From contig NC_081533.1 of NCBI RefSeq assembly GCF_030273125.1, forward strand, positions 2,935,362 through 2,999,361: a stretch of DNA of 64,000 nucleotides. The letters run 5' to 3'. The stretch's first letter is position 1. Each line of letters begins with the position of its first letter. The translations under genes and the position numbers were made by a program. Positions 21,719-31,128 of the stretch are shown piece after piece. The DNA comes from Centropristis striata (Eukaryota; Chordata; Actinopteri; Perciformes; Serranidae). Under the pieces are notes generated by a model, which did not search any database, was not told where the DNA came from, and worked only from the letters and a program-made list of their open reading frames with translations.

Positions 21719-22612
21719 ATGTCCATTAACTCCTCCGCCTCCGAAAACGTTGCCAACAACTCCTCGGGCGCCGCGGCCTCGGCCAGCTGCTACATCTCCC
21801 CGCCCGGCTCCTCCATCTTCACAGCCTTCACCGTCACCAACACCCTCCTCCTCCTCCCTCTCTCCGTCTTCATCCTGGGCCTGGGCTTCCAGCGCTGGCG
21901 GAAACAGAGCGTCGGCGTGACGATGAATCCCATCGACGTCTTCACCTACCACATCGTCGCCATGGAGCTGGTTGGCGTCTCCGGCTCCGTCGTCTGCTGC
22001 CTCGGCGCCTTCACCGCCAACGGGACCATGATCTGGGTCGGCTGCAACAGTTTTGCCATCATCTCGTGTGTCAAAATGTTTTTCCACGTGCTGACCTGCA
22101 TGGAGCGCTACGTGGCGGTGGTCCACCCCATCACCTACCTGAGCCTGAGTAAGAGCGGCGGGGTCCTGATGAGGAACGCCAGCATCGGGTTGGTCTGGTT
22201 GGCGTGCTCCGGACTGGTCGCTTTAAGGCTCCTGGTCCACCACAACTTCAACATGATCCTGTTCTTCTGCAACTTGGTTCTGTCTTTGATCGTCAGCTCG
22301 TTCTGCAGCGTCTCGGTCCTCCGTGTGCTGATGCGTCCCGGGCCGGGGGACAACAGCGACCACAAGGGGAGGATGGACCAGTCCAAGCAGAAGGCCTTCA
22401 TCACCATCACCGCCATCATGGCGGTGCTGGTGCTGAGGTTTGGGGGGAACCTGGTCTGCATGTCTCTGGCGTCTTCGTCCATATTGAGTCCCGTTGGCGG
22501 CTGCGTGGTGAGGACAACAGGAGTCTGGTTCTGTCTGCCCAGCAGTTATGTTCTGCCACTGCTCTTCCTACACAGAGCTGAAAAACTGCCATGTTTGAAA
22601 TACAACAAATGA
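21719..22612 (+). CDS. Receptor gene 3: seven-transmembrane, rhodopsin-like receptor of the cluster family
   Basis: 297 residues from the Met at 21719. An open frame continues upstream to 21611, but that part is intron-like: a long pyrimidine tract and CTCTCCAG (AG 21707-21708) precede the chosen Met by 10 nt. N-terminal sequons Asn4 and Asn14, Cys24, TM1 (about 32-56), loop 1 FQRWRKQ, TM3 ending E129-R130-Y131, Cys262, and LPSSYVLPLLF at 273-283. Loop 3 is the most divergent of the family: GPGDNSDHKGRMDQSKQKAF has lost the glycine run. The exon is clearly GC-richer and more CpG-dense than the others and its flanks. Bracketed by inverted minisatellite copies. A possible poly(A) signal AATAAA is at 22988-22993, inside the right flank. 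Confidence 0.9.
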   Translation: MSINSSASENVANNSSGAAASASCYISPPGSSIFTAFTVTNTLLLLPLSVFILGLGFQRWRKQSVGVTMNPIDVFTYHIVAMELVGVSGSVVCCLGAFTANGTMIWVGCNSFAIISCVKMFFHVLTCMERYVAVVHPITYLSLSKSGGVLMRNASIGLVWLACSGLVALRLLVHHNFNMILFFCNLVLSLIVSSFCSVSVLRVLMRPGPGDNSDHKGRMDQSKQKAFITITAIMAVLVLRFGGNLVCMSLASSSILSPVGGCVVRTTGVWFCLPSSYVLPLLFLHRAEKLPCLKYNK

Positions 22613-22639
22613 TACATCAAGTCTATGGAGGCTGGGGCT

Positions 22640-23035
22640 ATTGTATACACATCTTAAACACCTTTTGTTGTGTCTCTTTTAGTTATTTTTTGTCTTTTAT
22701 TAGTCATTTTTGGTCATTTTTCTTCTCATTTTGTGTCTTTTTGGTCATTTTGTGTCTTTTTTTAGTCTTTTTTGGTAAATTTGTGTATTATTAAATTATT
22801 TTCTGTCTTTTTTGTCATTATGTGTCTTTTTTTGGTCATTTTGTGCCTTTTTTAGTAATTTTGTGTCTTTTTTAGTAATTTTGTGTATTTTTCTGGTCAT
22901 TTTGTGTCTTTTTTTAGTCCTTTAGTCCAACATAGAATGAGATTTTGAATCTTTTTTTTTTTTTACTTCCAAAACACTATCATGCTCAATAAAGAATTTG
23001 AAATGTTGCAAATGTGTCAAATATAACATATAAGA
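22640..23035. repeat. Right inverted flank of gene 3, pyrimidine minisatellite
   Basis: Reverse-complement partner of 21130-21530: TTAAACACCTTTTGTTG, about 250 bp of TTTTTGGTCATTTTGTGTC units, then GTCCTTTAGTCCAACATA and TATCATGCTCAATAAAG. Its far end (ACATATAAGAGGGTTA) matches the inverted left end of the element at 10560. Confidence 0.82.
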
Positions 23036-24949
23036 GGGTTACATATTGCTTCTACAAACAACACAACCTCTGGAAATCTTAAATATATTTTTATTTGCAT
23101 AATGTTCATCATCTTAACACATACTAAACATAAAACAAAAAACGCTTATTTCTTCAAAGTAATCATTTTCTTCTAGACTTTTTTTGTTTTGAATGTTCAG
23201 TATCCATCACATCATGTACAGACTAAAGACCAACTTAAACTGTCAGCAGTCAAACAATAGATTCTCAGATGTCCAAATAAAACCATTAAAATCACATTTC
23301 AGATGTTTAATCATGATTATTCAGTCAAGAAAAAGCTACATGGTAGATTGTAGGAAATCTAAAATATACATTCATATTAATAGTCAATGATAGAAGAGAG
23401 TACAACATGTTAGAATATCAGGACAAAATATTAAAAAGAAAGCTAAATGAAATAGAAAATGCATACACAGATAAAATGCTGATAACAGATATATGTGTAG
23501 CAATGAGTTAAACAAAGTTTAACTTCTGCAAGTATTGTCCTCAATATAACTATAATATAACATACTTAATATCCAGGCTTCCCTACTCAATTGTATATTT
23601 ATATACATTAAAATGACCAAAAATGTAATCTCAAGTGACTTCATTCAAATCAAATCTGTCAGTGCCCCCCTTTAATGGATTATAGCATTTTTTAATTTAG
23701 GAACCCTACCATACAATATGCTTAATCCTGATGAGTGACTATGTGAAAGTAATGAATATGTCAATTACATGATCCAATATATGAAAAAAATAAAATAAAA
23801 TAAAATAAAATAATATATATATATATATATATATATATTTAATTAGGCTAATTCGGCTTTTACCTTTTTAGAAAATTTCCTGTGTTATAACATCTTCTCT
23901 TTTATTTATTCATTTATTTATTTGCTACTATTTATCAGTCTGTATATATATATAATGCTGTATTTCTTAATTATTTATTTATTGTTTTATCTTATTTTAT
24001 CTAGCTTTTGTTTATTTTATTTTTAACTTTCCATTGTTATTATTGACCTTTACTTTTTATTTATTTATTTTCTATTACATATATATATATATTATTATTA
24101 TTTTTTTTATTTTATCTTAGCTTCCTCAGTTTGTGCTTTGTTTATAATAGGATGTTTGCTTGTTTCTATGTTTCGTAAATTTTTATTATTTTTATTATTA
24201 TATTATTATTATCTCCTTTTTTATGTAAAGTGCTTTGTGTTGCATCTCTCTTGTATGAAAAGTGCCCGCCACAATTGGCCCGCGGTCCGCAAGTTTGGGA
24301 CCCATGCCTTACGGGGAAAGATATTCTACCCCCATTTCTTCCGTTGTGAAACAAACCGGTTAGTCTTGAATCTCCATCAACAAATCAGTCTAATTTATAA
24401 CTTCCACTCTAAGAAAGTATTCAAGGAGCCTGTAAATGTGACAGTAATATAAAGGTGTGCATACCAAATAAAAATGCTGAATATCATCATGATGAGTATT
24501 TGAGTTGACTACATCAAAATTCATTAGTAGAACTGCAACTGGAATCTTTGTGGAAAATATCCACATATAAATAAAGTTTACTTCTTCAAAATGAATTAAT
24601 ATTTCACTCACCGAATTAGATGGTTTAAATATTTGTAAAAATACGTGTACATTAAATGTAAAATCAGTCAGTACAACACATTTTTTTGAGTAAATCACAA
24701 GCAAATTTGCAGTTATATCCTACAAATGTTTTCAATTATATTTACTCAGTTCGTTTAGTGATTTCTACTCAGTTTTTCCATATGGTTAAGATAATATTTC
24801 AGTTATATTTACTCAATTTATGTGGTAATTGAGCCAAGTTTATTTATTCAGACGTACTGAATGAAAATATTACTTAAATTTACTCATTACTCATGTTTTG
24901 TGTAATCGATTTGAGAGCTTTCAAATCAAGTAAATATTTTAAAGTGTAA
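23036..24949. other. Intergenic AT-rich DNA
   Basis: No gene is supported. It contains AAAAT and TA runs at about 23790-23840, TTTA-rich stretches at 23880-24200, and a hAT-like terminus fragment at about 24262-24310 (CCGCCACAATTGGCCCGCGG, then CAAGTTTGGGACCCATG). No receptor fragment was recognised. Confidence 0.5.
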
Positions 24950-24957
24950 AAATGTTG

Positions 24958-25381
24958 GGTAACACTTTACAATAACCATCATTTATAAATGGTAAACAGA
25001 TAGTTTATTAATGTTTAATCATCATTTATAAACTGTATATAGACTATTTAGAATGGTAAATACATGATTTATAAATGTTTAACTAACTTCATCATTTATA
25101 AATGACAAATAGATGGTTTATTAATGTAAGTTTACAGTTACTTTACCATTAAAAACAATTGCATTATAATTAATAATTTATTAATAGTTTTAGTTGCACT
25201 CATTTTAACATTTTAACACCATATTAAATATGTTAATGATTTTGAAATGATTTATATACCTTCAAGAAATTGGTTGAAAACAATTAAAAACTTAAAATTA
25301 TATAGCACTTTGTAAATGGTTAATAATTGGTCTATTAATCATCTATAAACATCACTTAGTTGGTTATTGTAAAGTGTTACC
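24958..25381. mobile_element. GGTAACACTTTACAATAACC miniature element, copy 1
   Basis: 424 bp with 20-bp perfect inverted termini (GGTAACACTTTACAATAACC and its complement). Flanked by identical AAATGTTG at 24950-24957 and 25382-25389. The AT-rich interior is made of TTTATAAATG/CATTTATAAA pieces. The 8-bp duplication fits hAT-like insertion. Confidence 0.92.
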
Positions 25382-25425
25382 AAATGTTGCACTGATTGAA
25401 TTAAGTAATATGCAGTATTATTTTT

Positions 25426-25873
25426 GGTAACACTTTATATTAAGGTCCTTGTAATAACCATTAATTACCAAGTAATAAGGTCCTTGTAAGTCCTTATAAG
25501 ATGCTTATTAACATTATTGTGTGTTTATAAGCCTATATAAGTGTTAATAATGGCATTATAATACAGCTAATAGCAGGCTATAAGAGATTTATAATAAGAA
25601 CATTAATAAAAGCCTCATGAGTATCTTATAATTCTTCATAATAGCATTACAAACACCCCAAACCCACCCATTATGTCTTTACCATAACTTTATTAATCAT
25701 TTGTTTCCTTATTGATATTAAAATGTACTTTATTGCTCATCTATTATAAGTTAACTATGCACTTGTTAACAGTTAACTATGCTTTTTGCAGCTAAAGGGA
25801 TCTAAAGCGAGAACAATGCCTTATTACTTGTTTATTAATGGTTATTACAAGGACCTTAATATAAAGCGTTACC
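25426..25873. mobile_element. GGTAACACTTTA miniature element, copy 2
   Basis: 448 bp. Ends GGTAACACTTTATATTAAGG and CCTTAATATAAAGCGTTACC, with matching subterminal GTCCTTGTAATAACCATTAA. Flanked by identical TTATTTTT at 25418-25425 and 25874-25881. It lies only 27 bp beyond the stop codon of gene 4, so it has probably replaced or interrupted that gene's 3' UTR. Confidence 0.9.
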
Positions 25874-25899
25874 TTATTTTTTTGAGTGTATCCTTGTCC

Positions 25900-26769
25900 T
25901 CACTTGGTGTTTTTCTTACAACAAGCCAATGTTCCTGCTCTGTGCAGGAACAGCAGCGGTAACACCAGACTGCTGGGGAGATTCACCCAGAACGCAAACA
26001 CCATCATCTCACACTGAACACTTCCTGTCAACAGAAGAAGAACACACCAAACCGCATTCCCACAACATCTCAACACCAGCACTCCCAGGATGGCTACCAT
26101 TGTATCGAAAGCCCGCCTCTTTGATTGGTCGACTCTCCCCCTGTCCCCGCCCTGTTCCCCTGGCCCTGGACGAATCAGAACGAGGAGAACAGAAAGGCTG
26201 CAGATGCAGATGATGATCAAGGAGACACACATGTAGCAGATTTCAAAGAACGGGACGTCTGCATGAGCCTGCAAACATATTATTCCAAAGCAAACCAGCC
26301 AAACACAGCCGATGGTGATATTTCTGATCCTGATCCCTCTCTCTCCTCTCAGGCTCAGGTAGGTGACAGGATGAAAAACAGCCAGGTAGCGCTCCACACA
26401 GGTCAGGACGTGAAAGAACTCCTCTCCATACCAATTGAAGCACCAAAAATAGTACCCAACTAAGAAAATATCCAGATCCCCGTAGATACCACAGCAGCAC
26501 AGCATGCACCCGAAGACACCAATCAGCTCCATGGTGACCATGTGGTAGGTAAAGATGTCTGAGTGACTCGTCATTGCTGCAAAGGTGGAGCGATGTTGAC
26601 GCCATCGTTGGAGACCCAGGTAGATGATGAGGAGGCTGAGAGGGAGGAGGAGGAGGATGCTGGTGATGAAGAATGTGGTCATGATGAAGGAGCCTGGTGC
26701 GGTGATGTAGCATATGTCCCATCGGATGTCAGGATATGGAAAGGAGTCATTGGAGGAGGTTACTGCCAT
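25900..26769 (-). CDS. Receptor gene 4: seven-transmembrane, rhodopsin-like receptor of the cluster family
   Basis: 289 residues starting MAVTSSNDSF. The open frame runs 33 codons further upstream, but a clean acceptor (pyrimidine tract, then TCTCTCAG) ends two nucleotides before the chosen ATG, as in gene 5 and the 5' relic. Sequon Asn7, Cys20, TM1 (about 27-52), loop 1 LQRWRQHR, TM3 ending E126-R127-Y128, loop 2 SLRGERGIRIRNITIG, loop 3 RPGPGEQGGDRGRVDQSK, Cys253 and LPSSLVLPLLFLHR at 264-277. Closest to gene 5 over coding, intron and promoter sequence, so the pair arose by segmental duplication. A GGTAAC miniature element abuts the 3' end. Confidence 0.92.
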   Translation of the reverse strand: MAVTSSNDSFPYPDIRWDICYITAPGSFIMTTFFITSILLLLPLSLLIIYLGLQRWRQHRSTFAAMTSHSDIFTYHMVTMELIGVFGCMLCCCGIYGDLDIFLVGYYFWCFNWYGEEFFHVLTCVERYLAVFHPVTYLSLRGERGIRIRNITIGCVWLVCFGIICLQAHADVPFFEICYMCVSLIIICICSLSVLLVLIRPGPGEQGGDRGRVDQSKRRAFDTMVAILGVLVLRCCGNAVWCVLLLLTGSVQCEMMVFAFWVNLPSSLVLPLLFLHRAGTLACCKKNTK

Positions 26770-26949
26770 GTCTGAGAGAAAAAAGACATTCAAGTGGAAA
26801 CGACATGAATAAAATCTCTTGTCCTTCAATGCTAAAAGGGGGACCCCTCGTCTGTGCTGCCCTTCCATGCAGCTGATTTGTGTTTTTTCTCTGATATTAT
26901 GAGTGTAAAAAAGGGAACTGTACTCTTCAGCAAAACTTAAAGGATTGTG
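26770..26949 (-). other. Acceptor end of the gene 4 leader intron
   Basis: Collinear with 39739-39908 in gene 5 (GGGACCC, then TCTGTGCTGCCCTTCCATGC, then TATTATGAGTGTAAAA in both). The AG acceptor is at 26773-26772. The paralogous match ends exactly at the TTAA where the large nested insertion starts. Confidence 0.75.
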
Positions 26950-27136
26950 TTAACTCTATGGAGTCTTGAGCTGTGTCCCAAAGTCAAGGAAGGATGCTCA
27001 AACGGCTGGATTTGAAGGACACTACGTCATCGACATCAGCCGAAGGACTGTCCCAATGTCGAGGATGCTCCGGAGGACAGAGTCCTTCTTTTGCCCAAAT
27101 TCCGAGGATGCATGTGTGTATCCTCCGTGCGCTCCG

Positions 27137-30100
27137 ACTAGATAGATAGATAGATAGATAGAACTTTATTGTCTGTCACAAGTGACAGAAATTCATTTTT
27201 GACAGGCTCATATAAAAAACACTAAGAAACAAACAAACATTAAAAACACAAAAAAGTGTACAATCATGCTAAAAAGGAGGGGGGGGGGGGGGGGGGGGGG
27301 CTGTTAAAAGCAACAGAGTGTTCATTTTTTGTTGTTCAGGGTGGTTATTGCAGAGGGGACGAAGGATTTTTTGTAGATGTTTTTCCTGGCCAGTGGAACC
27401 TTATAGCGTTTGCCTGATGGCAGCAGCTGGAAGCAGTGGTGGAGGGGGTGAGAAAAGTCTTCTGTGATCAGGGTGGCCTTCCTGATCACAGACCGGCTGT
27501 ACAGTTCTGAGAGGGGGGTTTGTGGTGCTCCAATGATTTTGCTGGCCTGGTTAACTGTACGGGAAAGTTTGGTCTTGTGTTTGGATGAGAGGAGACTGTA
27601 CCAGGAAGAGATATTGAAAGTGAGTATGGATTCAATGAGGGACTGGTAGACCAGAGTTAAAACATGTGTGCTGACATTGAAAGTCCTTAATTTCCTCAGC
27701 AGGTAGAGGCGCTGTTGGGATTTTTTAAAAATGGTGTCTGCATGATGAGAGAAGGAGAGGAAGTTGTCCAGGTCAGTTCCAAGGTATTTAAAAGACTCAA
27801 CCTGCTCCACCAGCTGACCCTGGATGCTGAGTGGTTTAAAAAGAGCGGTTGCTGACTCTCTTCTGCCCCCACAGCACAGCTCTTTGGTCTTCTGGACATT
27901 TAGCTCAAGACAGAGCTGGTTAAAAGTCTGTGCCAGGTTTTCAACAGCCTGCTGATACCGGTCCAGAGCAGTGGTGTCAGTCAGGTGAGCCACCAGGGCC
28001 ATGTCATCTGCATATTTAAAAAGCTTCATTCCCTCACTGTTACAGGTGAGGTTGTTTGTGTACACAGAGAAGAGAACGGGAGATAAAACACAACCCTGGG
28101 GAACACCTGTGTTTAAAATCAGCTTCTTTGATTTAAAACCATTTAAAAGCACCTGTTGTGGCCTGTCAGTTAAAAAACTCTTGATCCATAAAACCAGTGT
28201 GGGATGAACTTGGAGGTCTAAAAGAGCATACAGCAGGGTGTCAATGTGCACAGTGTTAAAAGCAGAGGAGAAGTCCATAAATAAGATCCTGGTGTGAGGG
28301 TGAGGAGAGTCCAGATGTTTCGTGACGGTGTTCAGCAATGTGAGACTTGCGTCCTCAACCCCCCTTTTTGCCCTGTAGGCAAACTGAAAAGGATCCATTT
28401 TATGTGACAGCATTTTGGCCAGGAGGTCACACAGGATTCTCTCCATGCACTTGCACAGCACGGAGGTCAGGGCCACTGGTCTGTAGTCCTTCAGCTCCTT
28501 AGCTGGAGTTTTTTTGGGGATGGGAATTATGGTGGATTCCTTCCAATTTGTGGGGACATTTCCTGAATCCAAGAGGCACTGAAACAGTCTGGTGACCACT
28601 CCACCTAGCTGAGCAGAGCAGTCCTTCAGTACCCTGCCTCTGAGCTTGTCAGGGCCAGAGGCTTTATGTGGTTTGACCCGGTGAAGGATGGAGGTTACCT
28701 GCTGCTTGTTGATGGTGATGGCTGGGTGGGGGGAGATGGTGGTTGAGCAGTCAAAGTTGGGTGGAGTGCTATTGTTGTTGAACCGGGCGAAGAAGATGTT
28801 GAGTTGTTCTGCAAAGGGGGCGGGGTCCGGAAGGCTGGCCACTGCAGGTTTGGCAGCTCTGTCCATCATAGTATTTAGACCCTGCCACGCTTCCCTTGCA
28901 TTGCCAGATGTTAATTTTTGCTCCACCTTGTTCTTGTAATTGATTTTTGAGAGCCTAGCCATCCTTCTGAACTCTTTCTCCAACTCCCTCACTCTGAGTG
29001 TGTCCCCTTGCAGGAATGCTGCTTTCTTTTGGACTAGGCAGATTTTCATGTCCTTTGTAATCCATTTTTTATTATTTGGGTGAATCGTTATCTGTTTAGT
29101 CTGTGTCACTGTGTCCTCACAAAATAAAAAGTAGGAGGTTAACACATCAGTTAGCATGTTCAGATCATTATCACAGGTGTCAAAAAACAAATCCCAGTCT
29201 GTCAATTCAAAGCAGCCTTTCAGTGCTTCAGTTGTTTCATCATTCCAGACCTTTATTGTTTTTGTGATGGTTTCACCTGTCTTTAGCTTTGATCTGTATG
29301 TGGGAAGCAATAAAATAACATTGTGGTCAGAACGGCCAAGTGGGGGTCGTGGTTTTGAGGTATATGCACCAGGAATGTTGCCATAGCACATATCCAGTAT
29401 ATTCTGTTTTCTGGTGGGGGTCGTAACATACTGCTCTAGGTCTGGCAGATGTGTGGTGACATCACACCGGTTAAAATCCCCCAGCAGAAATACAGGCTGT
29501 TCTCCAGTTTGGTTGACTGCTCTGTTGTAGTGGTCAGATAAATGTTCAGCAGCAAGGATAAAATCAGGGCCTGGAACATATGCTAAAATGACAGTGATCT
29601 GGGAAAATTCTCTTGGTAAATAGTGTGGTCTGAACGACACAGTCATCAGTTCATAGTGTTTGCAGCAGACAGTCTCTCTCACTGTGATGTTTGTTGCCCA
29701 GCTGTGACTGACAGCCATACAGAGCCCGCCCCCAATTGACTTCCGTGTTCTCGCTGCATCCCTGTCAAAGCGGATGATTTTAAAACGATCCAGACAGAAC
29801 TCCGTATCCTCCGTCAGCCATGTCTCCGTGAAACAGAAGAGACTAGTCTGCCGGTAGTCCTGGTCAAACTGGATGAGCGTGGAGAGCTCCTCCGTCTTAT
29901 TCCGCAGCGATCTTACGTTAGACAGCGTTATTGCAGGTAAAGGTAGACGGCTCCCTCTCCTCCTCAGCCTGTTCCGTATCCCTCCTCTTGACCCCCTTTT
30001 CCTTCGTATCCGTCTCCTTTTACGTCCACGGAGTAGTTCGAGAGGTATATTGTCTGTGATGGGGGATATTTGAGCGGCTGTCAGTGGCTCACGGCGGCCC

Positions 30101-30345
30101 AGCTCCAGCAGGTATTCCCGTGAATAGGTGAGCCTCTCTGGGCTGACAGTGAACGGCGATTGATAAAGTCCGTTTACATGCCTTGGACCGATGATCAAAA
30201 GCCAGAGATAGACCAGGGAAAAAACTGTTGCTATTAACATGCTGCCCTCCAAAAGACGAACAAAGACAAGCAGTAGAAGTACCGAAAAAACACACTTTTC
30301 CCACACACACACGTGAAGCCCGTCAGGAGTCGCTCACTCACGTAG
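27137..30345 (-). mobile_element. Near full-length non-LTR retrotransposon (LINE)
   Basis: Minus-strand element comprising a short 5' UTR, one long ORF (27322-30312), and a 3' UTR ending GACAATAAAGTTC then (TATC)n at 27139-27162. A short microsatellite tail instead of poly(A) is typical of CR1/L2-type LINEs. A poly-G run of about 25 interrupts the 3' UTR at 27278-27300. Inserted into copy B. The 5' boundary is approximate. Confidence 0.85.
27322..30312 (-). CDS. LINE ORF2-type protein: AP endonuclease plus reverse transcriptase
   Basis: 996 codons without interruption. The N-terminus (1-125) has a hydrophobic stretch and an Arg/Lys-rich segment (RGRKRRRIRRKRGSRGG). The endonuclease domain (about 125-345) shows SNVRSLRNKTEEL, FTETWL, LLGDFN and SDHN. 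The reverse transcriptase (about 560-830) shows HKASGPDKL, MDFSSAFN with Asp680, GVPQGCVLSP and YADD at 767-770. The C-terminal segment matches the truncated copies at 17796 and 31691. It nicks target DNA and copies its RNA there. All key residues seem present, so this copy could be recently active, but possible missense changes cannot be judged from here. Not a host gene. Confidence 0.93.
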   Translation of the reverse strand: MCVWEKCVFSVLLLLVFVRLLEGSMLIATVFSLVYLWLLIIGPRHVNGLYQSPFTVSPERLTYSREYLLELGRREPLTAAQISPITDNIPLELLRGRKRRRIRRKRGSRGGIRNRLRRRGSRLPLPAITLSNVRSLRNKTEELSTLIQFDQDYRQTSLFCFTETWLTEDTEFCLDRFKIIRFDRDAARTRKSIGGGLCMAVSHSWATNITVRETVCCKHYELMTVSFRPHYLPREFSQITVILAYVPGPDFILAAEHLSDHYNRAVNQTGEQPVFLLGDFNRCDVTTHLPDLEQYVTTPTRKQNILDMCYGNIPGAYTSKPRPPLGRSDHNVILLLPTYRSKLKTGETITKTIKVWNDETTEALKGCFELTDWDLFFDTCDNDLNMLTDVLTSYFLFCEDTVTQTKQITIHPNNKKWITKDMKICLVQKKAAFLQGDTLRVRELEKEFRRMARLSKINYKNKVEQKLTSGNAREAWQGLNTMMDRAAKPAVASLPDPAPFAEQLNIFFARFNNNSTPPNFDCSTTISPHPAITINKQQVTSILHRVKPHKASGPDKLRGRVLKDCSAQLGGVVTRLFQCLLDSGNVPTNWKESTIIPIPKKTPAKELKDYRPVALTSVLCKCMERILCDLLAKMLSHKMDPFQFAYRAKRGVEDASLTLLNTVTKHLDSPHPHTRILFMDFSSAFNTVHIDTLLYALLDLQVHPTLVLWIKSFLTDRPQQVLLNGFKSKKLILNTGVPQGCVLSPVLFSVYTNNLTCNSEGMKLFKYADDMALVAHLTDTTALDRYQQAVENLAQTFNQLCLELNVQKTKELCCGGRRESATALFKPLSIQGQLVEQVESFKYLGTDLDNFLSFSHHADTIFKKSQQRLYLLRKLRTFNVSTHVLTLVYQSLIESILTFNISSWYSLLSSKHKTKLSRTVNQASKIIGAPQTPLSELYSRSVIRKATLITEDFSHPLHHCFQLLPSGKRYKVPLARKNIYKKSFVPSAITTLNNKK

Positions 30346-30384
30346 CGCCCCCCCACACCATGTGGCCAAGCATTGCGCACACCG

Positions 30385-31030
30385 GTCTACCGGGAGATTT
30401 AAAAATGGAGAGCGTAGAAACAGCGCCGCTGGCGCCGCAATATGCATTTAAATATATAAGTATTTTCACTTTACACTGAATGTTATCACATAACTTACAA
30501 AACGTGTGTTTAAAGTCAAGCAAAAACATATACATAAACAAATGCCAGAATATTAAGCTAAAGATAATAAATGTCATCTTGATACATTGCCAGTTAAGTT
30601 AATTAATGCCGTCTCAGTCGCTAAAGTTATTGTTAATTAATTTATATGCGTCCGATGATGATGAACTATGTGCAACTATGCCATTCAGAAAGTTATACAT
30701 TTCTTTATAGTGTTTACAGGGACCGAAAGTCCGCTATTATCCGTTATTGTTATTTATAAATAACTGTTATTGTACTGTACTGTAAAATAAAAAATAAAAA
30801 ATCACAGAACATATTTCCATGATGAATTATGCTCCGCTGCTTTTATGAAACTAAGTAGCGGCCAAATTCAGCCAGGATCAGTTAAATATTCAGGTTTAAT
30901 CCACTTTATGGTTTTTACTTGATAAATCGTGGAGATTCAACCTTCAGCATCTTCTTCCATTTTTACAAATATGTGTCAGAGTGCTGATGCCAAAGACACA
31001 TCATGTCGTGAACTGATTTTGAAATTACGG
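30385..31030 (-). repeat. Internal segment of transposon copy B shared with copy A
   Basis: Reverse complement of about 18304-18925: both have CAGTTCACG, GTGTCTTTGGCATCAGCACT, TTCAGCCAGGATCAGT (complement) and TTTCTGAATGGCATAGTT. It gives the duplicate locus against which the LINE and U2 insertions can be read as absent or present. Confidence 0.8.
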
Positions 31031-31031
31031 C

Positions 31032-31128
31032 GCTGAATTTATTTATGTATTTATTTATTTTTATTAAACTGATAAGAACAGATACTACACTTGATCTTAG
31101 CCAAAAGGCCGAAAGCGGTGCTGAATTT
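31032..31128 (-). pseudogene. Retroposed 5' fragment of U2 spliceosomal RNA
   Basis: Read on the minus strand from 31119 to 31062, the sequence is the 5' end of U2 snRNA with one base missing near the start: CGGCCTTTTGGCTAAGATCA, then AGTGTAGTATCTGTTCTTAT, then CAGTTTAATA. The AAGTGTAGTATCTG branch-site recognition region (GTAGTA) is intact. It is followed by an A-rich tail (AAAATAAATAAATACAT) and flanked by direct repeats GCTGAATTT at 31032-31040 and 31120-31128. Copy A has a single uninterrupted site at about 17770-17790. Too short to be functional (about 57 of roughly 190 nt); a LINE-mobilised RNA copy is the likely origin. Confidence 0.93.

Noticed and set aside
21530..22126. 198-codon Asp/Glu/Gly-rich minus-strand ORF opposite gene 3
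   Set aside because: Antisense of the receptor; composition reflects complement of Ser/Leu/Val codons and it is not conserved in the other paralogues.
31061..31120. Functional U2 snRNA gene
   Set aside because: Only about the first 57 nt are present, one base is missing, and there is no snRNA promoter; target duplications show retroposition.
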